Shown here: positions 8,190-15,637 of the stretch, piece by piece
Layout of the letters: every line of letters begins with the position of its first letter
Numbering within the stretch: position 1 is the first letter of the stretch
NCBI GenBank assembly: GCA_029261255.1
Contig: JAJDBQ010000174.1
Span: 1-33,015 of the forward strand
Reading direction: 5' to 3'
DNA: 33,015 bases
DNA from: Nitrospirales bacterium
GTDB lineage: Bacteria; Nitrospirota; Nitrospiria; Nitrospirales; UBA8639
The notes under the pieces: model-generated
Databases searched by the model: none
What the model saw: the letters and a program-made list of their open reading frames with translations, nothing else
Told to the model about the DNA's origin: nothing
Translations under genes and position numbers: made by a program

Positions 8190-8546
8190 TCAGACAACAT
8201 TAGAGAGGACTGCCTTGAAGTGAGTCAAAGCAGTTGAGAGCTCTTTGCGCTTTGATTGAGCCGCAACCCTCTCTTGCTCAGACAGCCATTGCGAGGCATG
8301 CAGTTTGACGCGATTCGGCAAATCGCCCCAACCTAAAGGCGAGGAGGTATTCAAAGAGGAATCGTGAACATGCCGGAGCTCAAGGATGGGCACGATATCA
8401 GGTGAGCACGAAATCCGAAAATGATAGCGAAGGCCTATTCCACCTTGATCATCCCACGCGTACTCAATATTCATAACGGGGCCTTCAGGCTCTAGCGAGA
8501 TTCCACGAAATACAGCACCGTCAAATTCTTCCGAATCTAGTGTCAT
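8190..8546 (-). CDS. Hypothetical protein
   Basis: I do not recognise this 118-residue protein. It is soluble, with alternating hydrophobic and charged segments (AVFRGISLEPEGPVMNIEYAWDD, GLRYHFRISC) and a C-terminal helix rich in Glu, Lys and Gln. Start ATG 8546 has only a weak AAAGA upstream. It is convergent with the thioredoxin-fold gene, 56 bases apart, and has no obvious partner. The coherent amino-acid composition and lack of an overlapping gene make it a plausible real gene. Confidence 0.55.
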   Translation of the reverse strand: MTLDSEEFDGAVFRGISLEPEGPVMNIEYAWDDQGGIGLRYHFRISCSPDIVPILELRHVHDSSLNTSSPLGWGDLPNRVKLHASQWLSEQERVAAQSKRKELSTALTHFKAVLSNVV

Positions 8547-8808
8547 TCTTTATTTTAACGTCTACAAATTAGTTAAATGGATCTGATTGAGTGCAGCGCC
8601 TTGATTTTTCTCCACGCAAAATACGTGGTACTTTTTCACAAAGTAATACTGCCCCCCTTCATATTTAATCTTACCCGATTCGGGTCCATTCCCAAAGTAT
8701 CTTTGCTTCTATGATGAAACTCCACAGTCGTCACAATAAACTATAGCCGCAAAGATCAAGCAAATACATTCAAGCTCTTATAATTCCCCAAACGTTTCAC
8801 CTTGGACA
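8547..8808. other. Intergenic stretch
   Basis: No coding signal or known RNA is seen. A short CCACG/CGTGG hairpin followed by TACTTTTT (8612-8636) is too weak to call a terminator. Confidence 0.5.
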
Positions 8809-8992
8809 ATGCCTGCCGTCTGGCTCTACAGATGGACGTCCTCATATCTTGGTGAGCCTTGTCTGAGCGCAGCGAGTTGGCTCACCCCTCCCCCTGCGTC
8901 CGTCTGTTCCGATGACACCAGACGGGGCATCAATGGTTTTGGGTCCTTTTGCCGAAACAAAAGGAGCTCGGCTGCCGGGCCGAAACCCGGCA
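8809..8992. repeat. Compound palindromic element (MITE/REP-like)
   Basis: Nested inverted repeats span 8809-8930: ATGCC (8809-8813) with GGCAT (8926-8930), CCGTCTGG (8816-8823) with CCAGACGG (8918-8925), ACAGATGGACG (8828-8838) with CGTCCGTCTGT (8897-8907, one G-T type mismatch), and GGTGAGCC (8851-8858) with GGCTCACC (8879-8886). Two tight hairpins follow, CCTTTTG/CAAAAGG (8945-8964) and TGCCGGG/CCCGGCA (8973-8992), both with the same CCGAAA loop. The long nested dyad is typical of non-autonomous palindromic repeats, but an RNA element cannot be excluded. Copy number elsewhere in the genome is unknown. Confidence 0.65.
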
Positions 8993-9294
8993 TTTGTCAT
9001 TAATATAAATAATTCCAGTTAGTACACGGGGATCACGCAGTAACCATACCATCCCCCTCCCAACCCCATTATAAGACATACCTAAGTCAGAACGGGCTAC
9101 CTATGTCTTGCCTCTGTTCCATTGCTTCCATCCCCCCATCCAAGACCTTTTCATGAATATATGCTAGCATTTCAATAGTAGAAAGTTTTTAGCCATCAGC
9201 GAAATTGCTTTAATTCAGACTCTTCACGAACCGATACGATAATTAACGAGTCCTAACGGCACGTAATTTCACATCACAAAGGAGCGTACCCACC
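8993..9294. other. Intergenic stretch upstream of nfeD
   Basis: No gene is seen. The stretch is AT-rich and should contain the promoter of the nfeD-slipin operon; a GATAAT near 9237 is a possible -10 box without a convincing -35. AAAGGAG just before the nfeD ATG is a good ribosome binding site. Confidence 0.4.
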
Positions 9295-9756
9295 ATGCTC
9301 TGGTGGCATTGGGCAATTTTAGGCCTCAGTCTTATAGGAATTGAAGTCCTTACTTTAGGTGGGCTAGGGAATTTCTATTTCCTGTTCTTTGGGATGGCCG
9401 CATTGATGGTTTCCGGACTGACCTGGTCGGGACTTGTTGAAGCCGCCTGGCTCCAATGGTTTTTGTTCGCCATTCTAGGCATCATTTCTCTCCTTGTGAT
9501 GAAAAAGTCATTGCAGAGCAAAAAAACCGTAGATGGAAAAGATGAGCCTGACGTTGATTCGATGTTGGGGGAAATTGCGAAAGTACTGGAACCTCTTGAA
9601 CCCCAGGCTACGGGAAAAGTGGAACTGCGTGGGTCTACTTGGAACGCCAGAAATGCCGGGGATAGCCTCCTCGATACGAATTCCATCGCCACGATTGTGC
9701 GCGTGGATGGTCTGACACTTTGGATTCAAGCCGAATCCATCACACAGGAGGAATAA
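9295..9756 (+). CDS. NfeD family membrane protein
   Basis: This 153-residue protein has three closely spaced transmembrane segments (about residues 5-25, 28-45, 52-69) followed by a cytoplasmic linker and an OB-fold domain of the NfeD C-terminal type (ATGKVELRGSTWNARNAGDSLL... ATIVRVDGLTLWIQ). It is the short NfeD form, without the N-terminal serine-protease domain of long NfeD. Short NfeD proteins pair with slipins/stomatins and are thought to help membrane-domain organisation or quality control. The slipin gene starts one base after its stop codon, which fits the known pairing. AAAGGAG supports the ATG. Confidence 0.92.
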   Translation: MLWWHWAILGLSLIGIEVLTLGGLGNFYFLFFGMAALMVSGLTWSGLVEAAWLQWFLFAILGIISLLVMKKSLQSKKTVDGKDEPDVDSMLGEIAKVLEPLEPQATGKVELRGSTWNARNAGDSLLDTNSIATIVRVDGLTLWIQAESITQEE

Positions 9757-9757
9757 T

Positions 9758-10696
9758 ATGTCAGGTGAATTGTTAGCCACACTGGTTTTTGCAGGTCTGG
9801 CCATACTCATTTTGAAGAAAACAGCCGTCGTCGTCCCACAGCAAAGTGCGTATGTGGTTGAACGATTGGGAAAATATTCATCCACCCTCAATGCCGGGCT
9901 CCATATCTTAGTCCCCTTCATCGATGTCATTCGATACCGCCATTCTTTAAAAGAACTCGCCGTTGATGTGGCTGAGCAAATTTGTATCACGCGAGACAAT
10001 GTGCAAGTCGGTGTTGATGGCGTGCTCTACATAAAAGTCTTGGATGCTGAACGTGCGTCCTACGGAATAACAGATTTTCGATTTGCGATTTCTCAACTCG
10101 CCCAAACCACGCTCAGAAGCGAAATTGGAAAAATTGATCTGGACCGAACCTTCGAAGAACGGGGAACGATTAATATTTCCGTGGTCAACGAACTAGACAA
10201 GGCTTCAGCACCTTGGGGAGTCAAGGTGATGCGTTATGAAATTAAAAATATTAACCCCCCCGTGGACGTGGTCAACGCCATGGAAAAACAGATGCGGGCT
10301 GAACGGGAAAAGAGAGCCGTCGTGTTGACGTCGGAAGGTCAGCGGGACGCGGCGATTAACGAAGCCGAAGGAGAGAAGCAACAGGTCATTAAGGCCTCAG
10401 AAGCCAAACGACAACAACAGATCAATGAGGCTGAGGGGGAAGCCCAGGCCATTTTAGCCATCGCCACGGCTACCTCTGAAGGAATTAAGAAGGTCGCGGA
10501 AGCCATTCAAGATCCGGGCGGCTACGAGGCCGTCCAACTTCGTGTAGCCGAGCAATATATTGGGGAATTTGGAGAATTGGCCAAAGCGAGCAATACCATG
10601 ATTCTCCCGGCATCCGTTTCAGATGTGGGCTCCATGATTGCCTTGGCCATGAATGTGATCAATAAAAGCCCAGGGAAAACTCCAACGATTTCCTAG
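9758..10696 (+). CDS. SPFH/Band 7 slipin (paraslipin, QmcA-like)
   Basis: The 312-residue protein has an N-terminal membrane segment (about residues 4-18), then the SPFH domain beginning VVVPQQSAYVVERLGKYSS and including GLHILVPFIDVIRYRHSLKE and DGVLYIKVLDAERASYGI. A long Ala/Glu/Lys-rich helix follows (about 185-245) with EREKRAVVLTSEGQRDAAIN, typical of paraslipins, which form ring-like membrane oligomers. The length matches QmcA (about 305). It overlaps the ribosome binding site GGAGGAATAAT with the end of nfeD, so the two are co-translated. Likely role: membrane microdomain scaffold or protease regulator; the specific process is unknown. Confidence 0.93.
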   Translation: MSGELLATLVFAGLAILILKKTAVVVPQQSAYVVERLGKYSSTLNAGLHILVPFIDVIRYRHSLKELAVDVAEQICITRDNVQVGVDGVLYIKVLDAERASYGITDFRFAISQLAQTTLRSEIGKIDLDRTFEERGTINISVVNELDKASAPWGVKVMRYEIKNINPPVDVVNAMEKQMRAEREKRAVVLTSEGQRDAAINEAEGEKQQVIKASEAKRQQQINEAEGEAQAILAIATATSEGIKKVAEAIQDPGGYEAVQLRVAEQYIGEFGELAKASNTMILPASVSDVGSMIALAMNVINKSPGKTPTIS

Positions 10697-10791
10697 CATC
10701 CTCCGCTCTCAGAGTTGACTGTTCAACGAGCTTTCGCGATGATACTGCCTCACGTTGAATCCGCTTTCCAGGCAAGTTCAAGAAGTGTTTC

Positions 10792-11394
10792 ATGAAGAAA
10801 TCTTATTTTTTTCTGGTGATCTAGCTTTTACTCTTGCCGAATCTCACATATGCCAATTCCTATGCTCCCCTCGCTGATTTTTCGGCCGTCCGCCAGAATA
10901 CAGAATGCCAACTGACGACTTTAGACGGAACGCTTCTCAAAAATTGGACACCTCCAGCAGACTTTTTTTTGGTTCCAGCTTATCCTCACGCCAAACTGGC
11001 CAGCGCATTCCCGAGCGGCACGGCAAACATCAAAGGGAAAGACTATAAAACGTTTCCATCGGCGATGCTGCTCAGCACAGATTCCCCTGAAACAATCATG
11101 ACGTTTTATAAGAATACGTTAGGGCGAGGTTGGCATCAAACCGAAGACCATGGAATCACGTACATCTATCGAATGCCTCGTCCGATCAGCTCGAGAGAAG
11201 CACTCAGGCAACAGCTCATGAGCCGACCAGGTTATACTCCCCACATTGCTATCGATACGGACCTGCAGCCTTGTGACCAACATCTTGTTGAAGGCGCCAA
11301 ACCCGAATCACCGTCGTGGCGGCCCCTCTTCAAGACCCTATTCCGACCTTCTTTGTTTAGTCGTTTAGGCCAATCGAATTTCTCGAAAGGCTAA
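10792..11394 (+). pseudogene. Secreted hypothetical protein with an in-frame amber codon in its signal peptide
   Basis: Reading from ATG 10792 gives MKKSYFFLVI, then TAG at 10822-10824, then LLLLPNLTYANS and a continuous frame to 11394. Together the parts make a perfect Sec signal peptide (basic start, hydrophobic core, A-N-S cleavage region), so the original start is clearly upstream of the stop. The downstream part (about 186 residues) can only start at TTG 10834, which would drop the signal peptide core. The mature region is unrecognised; it contains a segment SPETIMTFYKNTLGRGWHQT resembling small secreted domains of unknown function. The gene could be a recent pseudogene, an amber-suppressed gene or a sequencing error. 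Its 3' end overlaps the convergent gene by 30 bases. Confidence 0.7.
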
Positions 11395-12120
11395 GGGCAT
11401 CCCATAAATGGGATCGGTCCGATGTCGCGCCACTTCAACCTGCCGTCCTTCTCCTTCAAAGGATAGACGCTCTCCGACCTTGGGATTTTTCCCTTGGGCC
11501 ATCAATTGATGCGCAACCTCATACAGCATCGGTTCTACCGTGCGCTCTGATAGCCCGATGGGCTGAAATATTTCAATCTCGTCCAATCCAAATTTTGTGA
11601 GGCCTCTGGTGTGAAACCATGTTCGCATCTGTTGCACCTGTTCATGTTGTTCCACGTGCACATGATCGTCGACCTGAAACACCATCAAACCCCGGTCCTT
11701 CCAATCTGAAGGATTGCGATAGCTTCCCGTTGCAACATCATACGTCGTCCCCTCTAATAGCAACGTAAGCCCCCTGGCGATCCGCGCGATATGCAGAACC
11801 TCATCTTGTCGGTCTGCATGCATTTTCGGTGGAGCTAGAAGTTGGACCAAATGACGATGCTCCCATTGCAGACGACCGTGCCACTGTTCCGCCACCTCTA
11901 CCGATGGAGCTAATTGCACCTGCACTTTCCAATTTGTATGCGTAGCCTCAAAATGTTGATGTCCGTTCGTCGACAAGAAACGGATCTGCAAGGGGCCGCC
12001 ATAGATTTGATCAAACCAAGCCGCAAGATACCCAGGAGGCGGAACTTCCCCATGAGTCCAGCCAATGAGGAACGATGGCGAAGCCTGAGGACTCGATTTC
12101 TTCTTTTTAATTTTTTTCAT
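11365..12120 (-). CDS. Hypothetical protein
   Basis: I do not recognise this 251-residue protein. It begins with a very basic stretch (MKKIKKKKSS), then a soluble domain with WTHGEVPPPGYLAAWFDQIYGG and a central block HIARIARGLTLLLEGTTYDVATGSYRNPSDW that looks like a folded enzyme or binding core, and ends in REIRLA. There is no signal peptide or membrane segment. Its end overlaps the convergent secreted-protein gene by 30 bases. The ATG at 12120 has no strong ribosome binding site. Codon pattern and length support a real gene; no function can be assigned. Confidence 0.75.
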   Translation of the reverse strand: MKKIKKKKSSPQASPSFLIGWTHGEVPPPGYLAAWFDQIYGGPLQIRFLSTNGHQHFEATHTNWKVQVQLAPSVEVAEQWHGRLQWEHRHLVQLLAPPKMHADRQDEVLHIARIARGLTLLLEGTTYDVATGSYRNPSDWKDRGLMVFQVDDHVHVEQHEQVQQMRTWFHTRGLTKFGLDEIEIFQPIGLSERTVEPMLYEVAHQLMAQGKNPKVGERLSFEGEGRQVEVARHRTDPIYGMPLAFREIRLA

Positions 12121-12220
12121 GCTCTAGTAGGCCGGAGAATTGTATGGTGCGTAAGTGGAAAATAAACAGAAAGAAACTTGAGAAACTCGCGCAGGAGGCT
12201 ATTCACGAAGATATCACACG

Positions 12221-12616
12221 TTATCGCTTGGCCTCTTCCGGTGGCCAATCCAACTCTTCTTGTCGACCACAATACCAACAGGTAATTCGATATCGAGCTC
12301 GACGGCGTGGATTGGGCAATGAGTCAAATTGTATTGGCGCTTGGTCATACGGGCAGACAGGCTCCAGGTGCAACAAATGTTCTTCCGTGATCTCCATTAA
12401 CGAGCCCTCATCCCACGGTGGCTCCAACTGAAGACAACCTGAGATCGTCTGTTCCCAATGGCAAGACCCACACTGCAATCGAAAACTTTTCACGCGATCG
12501 GTTTGCTGGGAAATATCCGTGACTTCCACAGCAGAGGAACAATCTCGACTTTCACAGCTCACAGATTGTTTGTGGAGGGCTTGAACAAATGCCATAGGAG
12601 CTTTCGACTCGGTCAT
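12221..12616 (-). CDS. Cysteine-rich (zinc-ribbon-like) hypothetical protein
   Basis: The product has about 131 residues with paired cysteines suited to metal binding: CGSC in the centre and CWYC near the C-terminus, plus isolated cysteines (SCESRDC, VCPYD) that could complete two ribbons. No catalytic motif is seen. Its ATG (12616) overlaps the stop codon of pgl (TGA at 12618-12616), so it is probably translated by coupling to pgl; a GTG one codon earlier is also possible. The tight link to a pentose-phosphate gene is an observation, not evidence of function. Confidence 0.75.
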   Translation of the reverse strand: MTESKAPMAFVQALHKQSVSCESRDCSSAVEVTDISQQTDRVKSFRLQCGSCHWEQTISGCLQLEPPWDEGSLMEITEEHLLHLEPVCPYDQAPIQFDSLPNPRRRARYRITCWYCGRQEELDWPPEEAKR

Positions 12617-13401
12617 CACAACGTCTTCTCGTTATTATTGATCCATTCCATATACGAGCCTTGCTTCAATCGACTCGCTGCGCCCCGATCCAACAGCCAG
12701 ACCAAATCTCCTTGCACAGGATTCACGATTTGAGCGGGATAGCGGTTGGGTTGCAATGAGCCTTCTAGCACTGTCTCTATCGCCTTGTCCTTGTCCGATC
12801 CGCCCACAACAAACAACACCTGTTTAGCCGCATTGATGACTGGCGGTGTGAGCGTAATACGGTGCGTCTGAAATTTTTCTACCCATGGTGCCGCCACCCA
12901 TTGCTCTTTTTCAGAAAGAACTGACGTCTCTGGGAATAAAGAAGCTGTATGACCATCAGCGCCCATACCCAGTAAAATTAAGTCAAAGCAAGGGAAACGC
13001 CCTGCCTTCTCCATAGAGAACGCACGTTGTAACGCAGATTCATAATGCGCAGCTGCTTCTTGTGCTGGTCGCTCTCCTTCCATCCGAAACACGTGATGAG
13101 GCAAAATTGGGACGCAATCCAATAAATTCTCCTTCGCCATGCGAAAGTTACTGTCTGCATGATCCGGGGGGACCTCTCGTTCGTCGCCCCAGAAAACCCG
13201 AATAGACGACCAATCGACTTGCGAGCGATAAGGCTCAGCCGCCAATCGTGAAAACAATCGCTGAGGCGTCGAACCTCCCGAAAGGGCAACTGACCTGGTG
13301 GTGTCACTATCAGGCTTGGAAGCCAAAGACTGAACAACGAATTGAGTGGCAGCTTCAAAGAGATCTTCAGGCGTCTGGCAGACGAATATGCGACGTGACA
13401 C
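12616..13401 (-). CDS. pgl: 6-phosphogluconolactonase
   Basis: The enzyme hydrolyses 6-phosphogluconolactone to 6-phosphogluconate in the oxidative pentose phosphate pathway, in the cytoplasm. The family motifs are present: SVALSGGSTPQRLF (sugar-phosphate loop, residues about 37-50) and IRVFWGDEREVPPDHADSN, then FDLILLGMGADGHTASLFPET. The length of about 261 residues is normal. I chose GTG 13401 because AAGGA lies seven bases upstream; the longer reading starts at TTG 13422. A TalC-like transaldolase gene lies 0.6 kb away on the other strand, consistent with a local pentose-phosphate group. Confidence 0.93.
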   Translation of the reverse strand: MSRRIFVCQTPEDLFEAATQFVVQSLASKPDSDTTRSVALSGGSTPQRLFSRLAAEPYRSQVDWSSIRVFWGDEREVPPDHADSNFRMAKENLLDCVPILPHHVFRMEGERPAQEAAAHYESALQRAFSMEKAGRFPCFDLILLGMGADGHTASLFPETSVLSEKEQWVAAPWVEKFQTHRITLTPPVINAAKQVLFVVGGSDKDKAIETVLEGSLQPNRYPAQIVNPVQGDLVWLLDRGAASRLKQGSYMEWINNNEKTL

Positions 13402-13521
13402 AATATTTTCCTTGTTAGGCAAACACGAATCTGATTGAACAGTATCGCTTCATCGAAGAGCGCCAAAGCTATGGAATAGTCTTAGCCTCAATGTATTGCG
13501 CATGGACCCGACGTTCATGGA

Positions 13522-13836
13522 TTAACAATCTGTATATTCATAGTCGTCAAGCTTTTGCTCTTTATCAAATTCCAATGTGATTTTGCATTGATTCGCGTTG
13601 AAATTGAAAAACGGGAAATGCGTTTTCCCTCCAGCAATGCGGGAATAGATCCAAGTTTCTCCTCCACCAAATCGTGCAGACTTGGCACTGGGAGTTCCCA
13701 TATTTTCTTCAAACCACGCCTGGTCTTTCCCTTCAAATTTCGCAGGCTCGAGGGACGCATCCAAATACGGATTCCCCCCGCCACAACCGGCGAAGAACAA
13801 TCCCAGTAGACCAACGATGACATAGAGCCGAATCAC
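13522..13836 (-). CDS. Small lipoprotein, SmpA/BamE-like fold possible
   Basis: The product has 104 residues from GTG 13836, chosen because AAGGAGG lies five bases upstream. It has a classic lipoprotein signal, hydrophobic core plus lipobox FAGC. The mature part includes KDQAWFEENMGTPSAKSARFGGGETWIYSR, which resembles the SmpA/OmlA (BamE) pattern where a helix is followed by GxP and a W-x-Y strand. BamE members help assemble outer-membrane proteins, but several unrelated small lipoproteins share this fold, so only the family resemblance is claimed. It lies upstream of pgl on the same strand, with a 120-base gap. Confidence 0.78.
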   Translation of the reverse strand: MIRLYVIVGLLGLFFAGCGGGNPYLDASLEPAKFEGKDQAWFEENMGTPSAKSARFGGGETWIYSRIAGGKTHFPFFNFNANQCKITLEFDKEQKLDDYEYTDC

Positions 13837-14035
13837 ATCAGCCTCCTTTTGCAAAAACTACTCGCCATGACCCACTTCGGGCTCTTTTAAAAATTCTAGC
13901 CCTCGTGTCTCGATCAGTCAAACACGAAGATCGATTCTCGAGAAAACCGATCACATTTGTCCATAAGGACGCCGTTGATTACAATACGTCTCGATTGAGC
14001 TGCGCCTCTCTATTTCTACACAAAAGGAGATCACC

Positions 14036-14689
14036 ATGAAACTGTACTTAGATACTGGCAATGTTGACGAAATTCGTAAAGCAGCAAGCTATGGAATGAT
14101 AGATGGAATCACGACTAACCCTTCTCTCGTCTCAAAAGAAGGCCGAGAGTTTAAAGATCTCCTTTTGGAAATCTGCCAAATCATTGATGGCCCTATTAGT
14201 GCCGAGGTCGTGAGTGTCGAGTCTGAGGCTATGGTAAAAGAAGGGCGCGAGCTCGCCAAAATTCATAAAAATATCGTCGTGAAAGTTCCACTCATCCCTG
14301 AAGGCCTTAAAGCCACTAAGCAAATGGCCAGTGACGGCATCCGCGTCAATGTGACTCTCTGCTTCTCCGCCACGCAAGCACTCATGGCGGCTAAAGCTGG
14401 CGCCTGGTGCGTTTCTCCCTTTATCGGCCGATTGGATGATATTAGCTCTGACGGGATGGACCTCATCGAACAAATCTTGACCATCTATGAGAATTATGAT
14501 TTCTCTACACAAGTTCTTGTGGCCAGCGTTCGCCATATTCAACATGTGACCGATGCCGCACTACTCGGTGGGCATATCTGCACGATGCCCTATAGCGTCT
14601 TTCAACAACTCGTGAAACATCCCCTCACCGACAGCGGACTCAGCAAGTTTCTGGCTGATTGGGAAACAAGAAAGGGTTCCAAGAAATAG
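14036..14689 (+). CDS. Transaldolase of the TalC/Fsa type
   Basis: This 217-residue enzyme belongs to the small transaldolase/fructose-6-phosphate aldolase group. It starts [16 protein letters not shown], has [10 protein letters not shown] (23-32) and a Schiff-base lysine Lys83 in [10 protein letters not shown], then [20 protein letters not shown] and [10 protein letters not shown]. It moves three-carbon units in the non-oxidative pentose phosphate pathway, or cleaves fructose-6-phosphate in Fsa members. The length is typical for TalC. AAAAGGAG just before the ATG confirms the start. Whether the true activity is transaldolase or aldolase cannot be told from sequence reading alone. Confidence 0.94.
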   Translation: MKLYLDTGNVDEIRKAASYGMIDGITTNPSLVSKEGREFKDLLLEICQIIDGPISAEVVSVESEAMVKEGRELAKIHKNIVVKVPLIPEGLKATKQMASDGIRVNVTLCFSATQALMAAKAGAWCVSPFIGRLDDISSDGMDLIEQILTIYENYDFSTQVLVASVRHIQHVTDAALLGGHICTMPYSVFQQLVKHPLTDSGLSKFLADWETRKGSKK

Positions 14690-14723
14690 ACTATTTGGTA
14701 ACCCTCAACATAACAGGCTAGAA

Positions 14724-15414
14724 CTATTCGACAAGATTCTTCGCTCGACTAAAAACTTGATGGAACATGGGGCGCGTCAACTTTCCAGCAAACGTATTTT
14801 GCTGACTAAGATGATACGATCACAAAAGCGTGACGTCGCACAGCAAGAGATCTTCTGCCTCATGTGAAATTTTTGACGCCGGGCAGGGATGGCCTACCCT
14901 GCCATCTTACAGGTTCGAAGATATTCATCAAACGCAATCTTCCAGAGCGCCACAACCGCTTGGATGTTCCGCAACAACTGCAGTTCTTCCTGAACAAACG
15001 GACGACAGGCTTCAGATTCGTCTTTTGTTGGTTTATTGGCGAGTGGCGCGAACCGAACAGCCACCACGACATAACAGTTCCGCAGATTAAGCCATCCTCT
15101 CGATGAACAGACGTCGGCTGATGAGCATAAGCATAGGCATGTAAGGCTTCATACAACCAATCACCGCTCCGATCTCCAGTAAATACGCGTCCAGTGCATT
15201 TCCCTCCATCCGCCGCAGGAGCTAAACCGAAGACATAAACGCGAGCTTGAGGATCACCAAAATCGGTGGTCGGACGGTCCCAATACTCTAAATCTTTAAA
15301 CCGCTTACCCTTTTCCTTCGCGATCTCCTGACGATAGGTTGTCAATCAAGGAGAACCTGTACAATCTGCAATCATCGTGCTCTGCAACAACATCAAGTAC
15401 CTCATAAACGCCAT
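14724..15414 (-). pseudogene. Decayed family-5 (UDGb-type) uracil-DNA glycosylase
   Basis: On the minus strand the three reading frames together spell an almost complete UDGb protein. From about 15414 an N-terminal part reads QSTMIADCTGSP, then an in-frame TGA where the family has the CPRL motif (its second cysteine is also changed to Ser), then LTTYRQE and the hallmark [21 protein letters not shown]. Near 15085 the frame shifts to continue [20 protein letters not shown] and [16 protein letters not shown], which ends in TAG (14896-14894). A second shift brings in a third frame with another TGA before SYHLSQQNTFAGKLT, the C-terminal active-site motif, ending at TAG 14726. At least two shifts and three stops interrupt it, so no functional enzyme can be made. 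Confidence 0.9.
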
Positions 15415-15637
15415 CCCATCATGAAACGTTCATCCCTCCTGCGCAAAGAGATACTGAGCTTCCCTAGATATCCCGGGTACCTCAAACCAACAAAAAATCA
15501 CGCTTGTGCTATCGCATTGACAATAATAATGAAAATAGGCAGGCTACAGACGGACAACGGGGCTGGTGATTTACATTTCGCTTTTTATACTTCCTGTCAT
15601 CATACGGAAGTCATTTTACTCACAGCCATTACCCCAA

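Noticed and set aside
8809-9003. Open frame of 64 codons on the plus strand
   Set aside because: It lies completely inside the palindromic element and has no ribosome binding site; composition follows the repeat.
12144-12431. Open frame of 95 codons on the plus strand
   Set aside because: It runs antisense to the zinc-ribbon gene, whose paired cysteines and coupling to pgl make the minus strand the coding one.
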